The notes below the pieces were generated by a model. The model made no database searches and was not told the DNA's origin. It saw only the letters and a program-made list of their open reading frames with translations. Shown here one piece after another: positions 45,730 to 55,162 of a stretch of 64,000 nucleotides of DNA. Positions within the stretch are counted from its first letter, which is position 1, and each line of letters starts with the position of its first letter. The position numbers and the translations under genes are program-made. This DNA comes from Pleurodeles waltl (Eukaryota > Chordata > Amphibia > Caudata > Salamandridae), in NCBI RefSeq assembly GCF_031143425.1, contig NC_090451.1:348448339-348512338 (forward strand). The letters are read 5' to 3'.

Positions 45730-47170
45730 TGTATACTTTCTGATTAACAAATGCAGGTTAAGCCACTGATCTAGGGTTCCTTTTACCGGCCTAAACCCAT
45801 GCTGGAAACTAGAGATTACATTATTGTGCTCCAACCATTTGGAAAGTCTGTCAAGAATCACGCTGCCCATAACATTAACCTCTATAAGGGAGATTAGTCT
45901 AGAGCTTCAGGGGTCCGATATATATCCTTTTTTATATACTGGGATGATAACAGACCTCAACCAAGAGGCAGGTGGACCTTGTCTTCAGGTGGTATTAAAT
46001 ACAAGGGTTAGAAGTTTAGCCCAGACTGAGAGGTCCAGTCTAAATAGATGCAGGGACCCTATCAGAGCGTGGCACCTTACCCTTTGCCATAGTTACAATG
46101 GCAGATGTTACCTCCTCCTCAGTAAAATTCAAGGTGGGATCATCCCTCGGTGTTTCCAGAGGAAGATTCAGAGGATCATCTGTTAGACTTCCACAAATCC
46201 CTGAAAAAATGCATTATCCACTATCAGGGGTAATGGTACAGGCTACTGTACTATTTACTAATCCCTTAAAAGAAAGGTTGATTAACAATTTTCCAAAACT
46301 TTACACTATTGTTCAAAGTATTTGGCTTTAAAATATCATCCCAAGTTTCTTCTTTAATTTCTCTTTTAGGAGCTAAACGAACTTGTTTATATTATTTTTT
46401 TCTAATTATTGTGACCTTATCTTTGGCAATTTGCTGTAAGGCTATTAACAACCTTTGATTTGCCTTTGAACATCTATAATCGAACCATCTCTCACCCTCG
46501 ATGACCCTTTTACTTCCTGATCGACGAAGATTATTAGCAAACTGTTGACTAATCCTACTAATTTCGCTCAAAATCAGCTCGTCATTTGTAGTGACATTTA
46601 CATGCCCACAGGTTGTATAAAGAGTATTAAGAACGGAATCAACGTGAACATTGTTCTATTTCAGTCTGCGTCCCTGATCTTGTGGTGAAAAATATCATTT
46701 TTACTAGTGCTAATTCTCTTATGTATTACATCTGTCTACCCTCATTCCAAAATAAAAAATGAAGGGTTATGATCCCTTACCTTATTTCATGGGACCTCAA
46801 AATGACGCACACAGTGAACTGAAAAGGCTGATATAAAAATCTGATCAATAACTGAATTAGAGCCCCTGCCAGTAAATGTAGGGATGAATTCCCCTTCTAT
46901 ACCATCCCTTGTGGAATACAGATTCCAATCTATAATAATATAATCGCGCAAAATTCCTTCAGCAGAATGCTCCGAAATGTTCATATTATATTCTATTTCA
47001 CAGAGGTCATCAAATATATAACATCCCCAAATCGCCCAAAATAGTAACCGAATAAATTGTGTTCAGTTTCTTCTCACATGACTCAAGAAAAGTCTTAAAA
47101 TTTAAAAATGTTCAGGTGGGTAACATGCACAAAAGAGTTATAAAAATGTAATATCATTAAGCTAGACAAA
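45730..47170 (-). pseudogene. Upstream part of the LINE: endonuclease end and start of RT
   Basis: Minus-strand pieces: the C-terminal end of an APE-type endonuclease (FIPTFTGRGSNSVIDQIF, about 46820-46890), a linker with several stops (46700-46190), then RT fingers (SVIIPVYKKGY, about 45935; SLIEVNVMGSVILDRL; SFQHGFRPVKGTLDQ, about 45780-45820). The last codons before 45730 join those at 25926 in frame. The 5' limit is uncertain; similarity fades near 47170. Confidence 0.7.
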
Positions 47171-47490
47171 TTCTCAAAGTATAGCTGAAGAGTCAACTAA
47201 TGACAAGATCCTGTTTCTAGCTTACTAGACATACACCAGAGTTGTAAGGATACTAAAGTGAGTAAACCATCCTTTGCCGTACCTGCATGTGAAGGTGTAG
47301 CGGGTGAAAAAAAAGAAGTGTAACCAACCATCCAAATAAAATGTTTTATTTGTATTCCAGGTTTTCTGTAAACCCACTACACGTTGATCTGCTATTAACT
47401 TAAGCTACAGCTCATGTTTCCTTTTATTATATAACTCTGCAATATTCAAGCTACATACTTTTAATATGGAAGCTATGTTAGAGACTTTGG
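47171..47490. other. No recognisable feature
   Basis: A/T-rich stretch between the LINE and the second Harbinger end. It may be decayed LINE 5' sequence. Confidence 0.35.
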
Positions 47491-48078
47491 GCCTCATTAC
47501 GAGTTTGGTGGTCAGACCTCCATGTCGGCAGTTCTGAAAGGACCGCCATGTTGGCTGTCTTTCAGACCGCCCTATTATGAGGTTATCAGGCAGGACCTCT
47601 GACGGGCAACCAAAAAAGGCAGACTATCAGCGGTGCGGAGGCCTGGATGTAGGCAGTCCTACTTCTAGCACCGACAGCACTGAAACCAACCGCCGACCTT
47701 ATTACAAGCACACAGTCGCTGTGGCGGACTACCACGGTGGTCAGCCAATGGCAATCCAAAACATGGTGGTTTGCTGTCAGCACAGTAATACACAACTGCA
47801 CATGATATGAATTTGAAAACAACACAGCTGACATGTTTTGCCACACTGGACACACCTGCAAAGGACACTATAAAACACACCCCTTCACAGACCACAGACC
47901 TTTGTATTATCAATGCCAAACACTGAAGCCAGATCACCTTATTTCCAAAACACTACATAGATTAGGCATTCCTTTTTTCACCATCCCATAGGACACCCTG
48001 CACACATTTTTGTACATTCACACCCTCTTGCACTTTTCCTGTCTATTAAGTTACTGTCACCCATAGTTTTTTTTAACC

Positions 48079-48354
48079 ATGTCATATTTAAAAAATCCCC
48101 ATTTTTCAGAAGATGAGTTAAGAGTCATGGTGGATGAAATCACAATTGTTTTGAGCACAAGTTCAGCATACTCCTCTAAGTATGGAAATGGAAATGTGGG
48201 AAAGGATCGTTGACAGTGATCGTTGACACCCTGCATACAAGGGAGGACACTAGGAAGAGGTGGAATGACCTCAGGGGCAAGGTTCATTCCCTGGTCTCCA
48301 GGCACCAGCTGCAGGCCAAGAAGACTGGTGTTGGCCATCCCAGTGCCCCGTGAT
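48079..48354 (+). pseudogene. Myb/SANT-like accessory gene of the second Harbinger element
   Basis: Starts MSYLKNPHFSEDELRVMVDE, continues out of frame with EMWERIVD, and ends with TREDTRKRWNDLRGKVHS before a stop. These match the same three landmarks as accessory gene B at 16520-16260. At least two frameshifts, one linked to a small duplication (GATCGTTGACA twice, 48205-48230). Confidence 0.7.
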
Positions 48355-48539
48355 ATCTCTTTCCTTGGGAGGGGAAGGTCTTGGCCATCCTGAATCCTCA
48401 GTGCTTGACAGGAATACCTGGGAGAGTAGAGTCTGGAAAGTCGCAATACAAAACATGTCATTGAAATGCTATGTCATGCATGCTCATAGCTCACCCTTTG
48501 CCACTTTTACTGTTAGTCCACTCACTAGCCCATTGATCT

Positions 48540-49058
48540 CTGGTCCAAAGACCTCTATTTGGCAACTCTCAAATGAAGTGTACTTACCTGGGGAGATGAC
48601 ATTTCTATGGTATGTGGAGTACAGGTACTGACATGACTGCAACTCCCAGCAGGCACTGTTACCATAACTCCAAACACCAGACCAGTGTTCACTTGTCCAA
48701 AACCGTTTGTTATCTAGCAATTTAAGGGTACACACTTGGGGAGATAACATTTGTCAACTGTGTAGTACAGGCACTGGCATGACTACAACTCCCAGAAGGC
48801 ACTATTCCTTTAACTAAAAACACTAGCACAGTGGTCACATGCCACTACACATCTGTTAGTAAACTCTCAATTGAAGTGTACCCACCATGGGGAGAACATT
48901 GGTCAAGTGTGTGTAGTAAAGAGAGTGACCTGACTGCAACTCGCAGGAAGCACTGTTTCAGCAACTCCAAACACCAGCCCAGTGGTCACATGCTCAATAC
49001 ATCTGTTTCACAATTATCAATTGTCAATTGAAGTAGACTCACCTGGGCCCAACTCTTC
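48540..49058. repeat. 152-bp tandem array, part 1
   Basis: Units share ACTCTCAATTGAAGTGTACTC, ACCTGGGGAGATAACATTTGT, GTGTGTAGTACAGGGAGTGAC, ACTGCAACTCCCAGGAGGC and CCAAACACCAGCACAGTGGTC. Short frames here are repeat artefacts. Confidence 0.85.
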
Positions 49059-50401
49059 CTTCTCCTGGAAGAAAATACGATTTTTCACCCTACTCCGATG
49101 GGTTTCAGGACACGGCATGGCACAGAGACCGCACTAGTCGGGATCACGGGAGAAGCAAAATGTAACTTGACAACGGGATTGAAACAGCCATTATTCTCCT
49201 AGATCTCAGTGCGGCGTTTGGTACAGTAGATTTGGATATTCTAAAAAAGAGGATACAAGAGATTGGAATCTCCGGGACTGCTCTTGATTGGATCTCCTCT
49301 TTTATTAATGGTAGATCCAATCAGGTACTAGAGAGATCCTGTTTATCTAAACGCATTACGAGTGGCTGCGGGGAACCTCAGGGTTCCTCCCTGAGTCCGC
49401 TGCTATTTAATATCTACATGCTGCCACTTGCAGAGATTGTTCAAGCGTTTGGTCTAAAACTTGTATCCTATGCAGACGATACACAACTTATTGTCTCCTT
49501 CTCTACCAAGCAATCGGATATTGGGACAGCACTTGGACCTTGCTTACAAGCAGTTGCTGCCTGGATGACGGAGAGTAAATTGAAGCTGAATGATGGAAAA
49601 ACGGATGTGATGTTCTTTGGGACCTGAAAATATGTATCACCAGCCTCAACAATAATAGAAGAGGTGGGCACTCTCCCGCCGCCTAAAGATCTTGTAAGAA
49701 GTTTGGGGGTTTGGCTGGATCCCCTTCTATCAATGTCCCAACATGCCAATAGAATTGCCGGAACCTCCTTTGCTCTTCTCAGGACTCTTAGGAAGGTACT
49801 GACAATTTTGCCTTTTGCCGCAAAAAGAGTGATCATTCAGGCCCTGATAGGGTACCGGATTGACTATGGTAAGGCTTTATTTGTAGGGTCACCCAAATAT
49901 GTTATAAACAGACTTCAGAGGGTACAAAACGCAGCAGCACGAATGCTCTTAAAAATCCCAAAACATCAGTCTATACGTAATGGAATTTCCTCATTACACT
50001 GGCTCCCTGTTGCCAAGAGAATTCAATTCAAGACCCTATGTTATATGTATAGAGCATTACATAACCTTGGTCCTGAGATGCTCAGACCTCTAGCCACTTT
50101 TTATGCACCAAGTAGACAACTTAGATCTTCCTCTGCCATCCTAGCGAATGTTCCTTTAGTGAGGAAAGTGAGATGGGGAGGAAGATCCTTGTCCTATCAA
50201 GGAGCGGAACTCTGGAACAGTCTGACTATTAATATCCGAGCAAGCTCTCAGGAAATTACATTCCAAAAAACCCTGAAAACATGGTTATTCAGAGCCTGAA
50301 CTTAAGTGGTGTTGTGTGTTTCTGCGATTTTGCCTGCAATATAAGCGCTACGAGGCCTTTGGGTAGTTTAAGCGCTATACAAGCAATCATAACATAACAT
50401 A
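49059..50401 (+). mobile_element. 5'-truncated L2-clade LINE
   Basis: One RT frame runs from about 49090 to 50299, with FADD-type YADDTQLIV (about 49470), LHWLPVAKRIQFKTL (about 50000) and ELWNSLTINIR near the end, a C-terminal pattern typical of L2. The frame holds one in-frame TGA (49625-49627) and a break near 49190-49230. The tail carries paired AAGCGCTA words and ends in (CATAA)n, the usual short 3' repeat. It lies inside the 152-bp array, and CCTGGG on both sides may be the target duplication. Confidence 0.82.
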
Positions 50402-51014
50402 ACCTGGGAGGATTACATTTGTATAGTGTGTGTAGTACAGAGAGTGATCTGAGTGCAACTCACAGGAGGCCCTGTTACTATTACTCCGACCACCAGCACA
50501 GTGGGCACATGCCCCAATATGTCTGGTTCATAATTATCAATTGAAGTGGACTCATCTGGGATATAACCTTTGTATAGTGTATGTGGTAGAGAGAGTTACA
50601 TGACTGTGACTCCCAGGATGCACTGTTTCAGCAACTCCTAACACTAGCCCAGCATTCTCTTGTCCAAAGAACCGTGTTTCTCAACTCCCAAATTAAGTTG
50701 GACAGATAACATTGATCAAGTGTTAGGAAGTAGATTAAAGAACCTGACTGCAACTCGCATGAGGCACTGTTTCTCTGACTCTAAACATGAGAACAGTGTT
50801 TACTTGCCTAAAGACCCCTGCTTGGCAACTATCAATGTAAGTTTATTCAGCTGGGAGGAAACCATTTGTGAAATGTGGGAAGAAGAGGGAGTGGCATGAC
50901 TACTAAGGCCAGGAAGCCCATTTGTCTGTAAAACCAAACACCAGCCCTGTGTTCTCTTGTCAAAATACCATTGTTTGGTAACTCTCAATTGAAGTGTACT
51001 CACCTGGGAGGATT
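50402..51014. repeat. 152-bp tandem array, part 2
   Basis: Continues the same units directly after the LINE. It runs to the MITE at 51015, with a further few bases (51087-51097) before the solo LTR. Confidence 0.85.
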
Positions 51015-51086
51015 ATGGACCATATGTACGAACACATTTTCCCATAGACACAGAATGGGCAAAACTGCTTGCTACATCTGGCCATA
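51015..51086. mobile_element. 72-bp fold-back MITE
   Basis: GGACCATATGTACGAACACA pairs imperfectly with the reverse complement of GCTTGCTACATCTGGCC across CCCAT...ATGGG. The short arms and the insertion in the middle of an array unit suggest a tiny Harbinger-like MITE. The duplication is ambiguous (AT or TAT). Confidence 0.6.
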
Positions 51087-51097
51087 CGTTTGTATAG

Positions 51098-52531
51098 TGT
51101 TGTAGCAGATATGCTAGTTAAGAAAATTATTAATGATCTATATGATATTAGTAATGAGAAGATGTGTAGAGAAAATAATCGTAGAAAATAATGTGAACGT
51201 TTGGAAAATGTGCCCTCAGGTTATGGTCACCATGTGTACTAAAACGACTGAAAATGTGCAAAATAATGAAAATATATGAGAAAAATGTCATAATATGTCA
51301 TAATGAAATGCATAACCTATGTTTTACATTAATTTATAGTACTAAGTTAGCTGGACTAAAGGCCTGGTTCCACTAGGCCTCGCACACTCTGAACATGGAA
51401 AAACCAGACGCCTTGCAAAGGACTGGAAACCGCTGAATGCAACCTTGACCCGTTCGAAGTTCAAGTTACTTAGCTAGAATTTTCTGCACTGTAACGGCGG
51501 ACAGGAGATGATGAAGACAATTTGATACAATTATGTGTAGAGCAGGCTAAATGTACTTTCCCAGGACTTAAACAATAGAGGCACTGACTGGAGAGCCAAA
51601 TGCAACAATTTTGATACCTGAAGGGCAGGATGATGACAGCATCATATGAAGAACCAATCTGCTTCTTGTGACCAGGAACATATGAACATTTGTAGATTTG
51701 GTAAACAAAAACTATAGGTTAAAGTCATATTTGCTGACTGACTGACTGACCAACTAGCAATTAGTGGGATGGACTGAGAGACTGTAATAAAAAGTAATGA
51801 CAAGGGATGAGAAATCAGAATTGCGGGAAGAAAATTGATGACGTCAGGAGACGCTGTCCGAGGTGCTGATGTTGGGTTCATACTCTGTGAGCCTGATCCG
51901 TAGCTGACTAATTGATGACCTGAAGACGAAGACTGACCCATCCTGGATAGGTAGCTATGAAAATGTGACTGATTACTTTTATGCCTTTTCTTCTAGGTAC
52001 CAACTGCGCTGTTTATAGAGATTCTCACTTAGGTAGATGCTTCCAAATTGATGTTTTCTCTAAATTGTTTTTGCATGAAGACCCCCATGCTAATGCTAAT
52101 ATTGTTTAGGTAGGCTGTTAGGGGTGATGTTGACGGTGACAAATGATTGACAAACTTAATTGCTGAATTACATTATTAATGCTGGTATTCATAGCTTATG
52201 GTATTGCATTGTCGCATATGTCTTCTTTAAGAATTAATGTCTTCTACTAAGGAATTAATAAAAAGTTGATTTGAATAAAGATTCAACTAACAGATGATTT
52301 AGAATTTTAAGCAATAGGGAAATAAAAATTGTTAACTCTTTACCGAGTTGTGGTTATTCAGGAGTAGATGGGTTTTGAAGGTGATTAACTAAAATTGTTT
52401 TCATGATTATTGATGTTGTTTATTGTTCAATGGTCACTGCATGACTAGGATACTCCATGTGATTCAAAAGGTTCATCAACCTATACGCGTCCCCTTGTAA
52501 GTTTACTTACTAAGGATCAGGTGCACTAACA
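51098..52531 (+). mobile_element. Solo LTR, diverged relative of the class I ERV family
   Basis: TGTTGTAGCAG ... GCACTAACA with ATAG on both sides (51094-51097, 52532-52535), a 4-bp duplication. Segments match the reverse complement of the LTR at 25927-27394 in order: GATGACCTGAAGACGAAGACTGA, GGTACCAACTGC, CAAATTGATGTT and GGTTCATC.ACCTA near the end. 1,434 bp against 1,468. No internal genes, so recombination between two LTRs has removed them. Confidence 0.85.
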
Positions 52532-53420
52532 ATAGTGTGTGTAGTAGAGAGAGTGACATGACTGCAACTCCCAGGAGGCAATGTTTCTCTAACTCCAAAC
52601 ACTAGAACAGTTTTCACTTGTCCAAAGACCTCTGTTTGGCAACTCACAACTGAAATGTACTCACCTGGGAAGATAACATTTGTATAGTGTGTGTAGTATA
52701 GGAACTGCAATGACTACTACCCCCAACAGGCATTGTTTCTACAACTCCAAACACCAGCACAGTGGTCACATGTCCTAATACATCTGTTTGTTAAGTCACA
52801 AATGAAGAGTACTCACCTGTGGGAGAACATATGTATAGTGTATGTAGTAGAGGGATTGACCTGACTGCAACTCCCTGCAGGCCTTGTGCCTGTAACTTCA
52901 AACACCAGTCCAGTGTGTATGTGTCCAAATACACTTGTGTGGCAACTCTCAATTGAAGTGTACTGACCTGGGGAGAAAACATTTGTCAAGTGTGGGAAGT
53001 AGAGGGAGTGACCTGACTATAACTCCCAGCAGGCCCTGTATCTGTAACTCCAAACACCAGACCAGGGGCCACTTGCCAATATATCCTTGTTTGTCAACTC
53101 CCAAATTAAGTATATTTACCTGGGGGGGACACTATTTGTATAGTGTGTGTAGTACAGGGAGTGACATGACTGCTAAGGCCAGGATGCTCTGTTACTGTTA
53201 CTCCACTCACCAGCCCAGTGCCCTCTTCTCCAAAGACCCCTGATTGGTAACTCACACATGAAGTATACTCACCTGGTGGGCAAATATTTGTATGGTGTGT
53301 GTAGTACAGGGGCTGACATGACTGCAACTTCCAGGAGGCTCTTGTACTGTCACTGCAACCACGGTCCAGTGTTCTCTTCTCCAAATAACTTTGTTCTAGA
53401 ATTCACAAATGAAGTGTACT
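52532..53420. repeat. 152-bp tandem array, part 3
   Basis: Five to six further units with a period of 150-156 bp (ACCTGG at about 52664, 52816, 52966, 53116 and 53272). Cut by the foamy-like LTR at 53421. Confidence 0.88.
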
Positions 53421-54426
53421 TGTCGCGTGGGCTCTCATTATTCTAAATGAGACTACTGGATTTCTAGGTAGCAGGATCTATAACGGTGTGGGGGACTGAG
53501 TCTGACCCACGGGTAAAGAACTCTGTCACCCTAAATCCGGGTTTTGCTCCGGCTAACTAGCAGTGCCTCATTTCTCCCATGTGGAAAGAATGATTCGGCA
53601 GCCGAGCGCATGACATCTTTGGAACTTCTCAGGGAAGTCGTGGTTACTCAGATCCAAACCAACTCTCTTATTTCCAATATGATCTCATGTACAAATGACA
53701 AAGACAGTATAAGTTTTATATAATGTTTTTAATAAAACAACTGTATTTTAGATATTAAGGCGTGAGCCGCAATAACCAGAACGATACAACACAGTAGGAT
53801 TGAAATAGTCACCAGGAGAGTAAAACATAAGAACAAAGCTATCATATTGTCTAACAGTTTCTACTCTCCCTCTGCTTGTTCTATTTAGAGCACAGCATGT
53901 TAAGCTTCTAGCTTGCCTATTAGAATCACTGTGGAGACATCAGCCCTCATACCTGAGCAAAGACCTGTGATCTTGGTTCAGCATCTGCAACGAGGCAGTC
54001 AGCGTCTAGTTGTGGTTCCCTGGTAGGAATCTCCCTCTTGCGTGTATTGGGACAAGGAAGTGATTTTATAACTAACATGTCATCATGATCACAAAATGTC
54101 CCTACGCAGGAATGCCAAGTCTAAACTCCTACCACGTCTATCGGCAATGTACCAGACTGTATCCTTGACTGAAGCACAGAGTAAATATGTTATGGAGAAC
54201 TCCAGTGCTGAAGTAGGCAAAACAGTGTGATATGAATAAAAAACAACACCGTAGAACTGGCTATTTGAAAAATAACAGTACGAAGCCTAATAAAAAGCAT
54301 GTAGAGCAAAGTGCACAGAGGCTCTAAGCTGTCAGCAAATGAATAAAATATATTCAGGGCAAAGTGCACAAAGGCCTAAAGCCTGAAGCTAAGGCGCAAT
54401 GAATACGTAAAACTAACCACACTACA
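53421..54426 (-). repeat. 3' LTR of the foamy-like ERV
   Basis: TGTCGCGTGGG ... CCACACTACA on the plus strand, 1,006 bp. Confidence 0.9.
53713..53722 (-). promoter_or_regulatory. TATA box TATATAAAAC of the foamy-like LTR
   Basis: GTTTTATATA on the plus strand. The copy in the 5' LTR is at 63499-63508. About 290 bp of R and U5 would follow. Confidence 0.65.
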
Positions 54427-54436
54427 CCCTCCCCTT
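54427..54436 (-). promoter_or_regulatory. Polypurine tract of the foamy-like ERV
   Basis: AAGGGGAGGG on the minus strand directly before the 3' LTR. Confidence 0.8.
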
Positions 54437-54538
54437 GTCGGAAGCAAGTGGTTCCAATAATATAAAAGGATGCCCCAAATATAAACAATATCTAAAACAA
54501 TCATTTCGACAAGGTGAGAAGACAACAAAGTCATAAAT

Positions 54539-55162
54539 TTAGGTAACAAGTGACCATAAAGCCAAATTCAATATAGTGTCAATTTCGTAAAAATCCAATC
54601 GGCAGACAGAAGCAATAGAACGCAGGAGTTCCTCCACTTCGATATATGTCAATATCGGAAGATCCACGTCACAAAGTACCATGGAGCAGGTGTGATCCAA
54701 AGCCCCAAAACCATTCAGGGCGACACCCCGTGCAGGGCCTATGAAAGAGACAATACCATCCTCCTCCAGGAAGGGAATCTCATAAACCGCCTCACGAAGC
54801 AAGCGCATCCGCAGTGCACAAGTCTGGGAATGAGCCCTAATCGGGAACATCAACAGATCAGTGTCGACCATTGGAGGGCGCTGCAGTGAGAGACAGAGAG
54901 CCAGTGCATGTTCAAACGAGCACCAAAGGCATCGAAACACGGGTTGCACACAATCCAAAACCGGTCTGAACGACAGAGACCAGTCACACTCCAAATGTCC
55001 CAGGAGTGTTGCTCCAAAATGCTGCATCATGCGTTCACGACACAGCTGCGCTGACGGGAGCAGCAATACAGGATCTCGTCGTGACGGGACAGCCATTGCG
55101 AAAAAATAGCAACAACAGCAAGACTTCAGCCAATAAAGCCAAAGTAATCGGGAAACCCCCAA
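54539..55162 (-). CDS. Unrecognised 3' ORF at the bel/tas position of the foamy-like ERV
   Basis: An open frame of 207 codons. A second Met (MAVPSRRDPV, at about 55096) gives 187 codons and is the likelier start. It overlaps the 3' end of env by about 60-130 bp in another frame and ends about 110 bp before the 3' LTR. In foamy viruses this place holds bel1/tas, a transcriptional activator. I see no motif that proves this. The protein is Leu/Cys-rich in the middle and acidic near the C-terminus (VEELLRSIASVCRLDFYEID). It is intact, in contrast to its neighbours. A chance frame opposite env is possible only for the overlap, not for 54539-55034. Confidence 0.5.
   Translation of the reverse strand: MGVSRLLWLYWLKSCCCCYFFAMAVPSRRDPVLLLPSAQLCRERMMQHFGATLLGHLECDWSLSFRPVLDCVQPVFRCLWCSFEHALALCLSLQRPPMVDTDLLMFPIRAHSQTCALRMRLLREAVYEIPFLEEDGIVSFIGPARGVALNGFGALDHTCSMVLCDVDLPILTYIEVEELLRSIASVCRLDFYEIDTILNLALWSLVT

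Larger units (their letters stand above)
47491..53420. mobile_element. Second Harbinger-type element, left part, heavily interrupted
   Basis: Begins GGGCCTCATTACGAGTTTGGTGGTCAG, close to the Harbinger termini at 8603 and 16732, with GGCGGACTACCACGGTGGTCAG subterminal words. A Myb-like gene starts about 590 bp in, as in the first element. A roughly 152-bp tandem array follows and is broken by an L2 LINE, a fold-back MITE, a solo LTR and finally the foamy-like ERV at 53421. The other end would lie beyond the window. Whether the array belongs to the element is inferred from adjacency. Confidence 0.55.

Noticed and set aside
47577..47937. Short frames near the second Harbinger end
   Set aside because: They lie in subterminal repeat words and have no domain.
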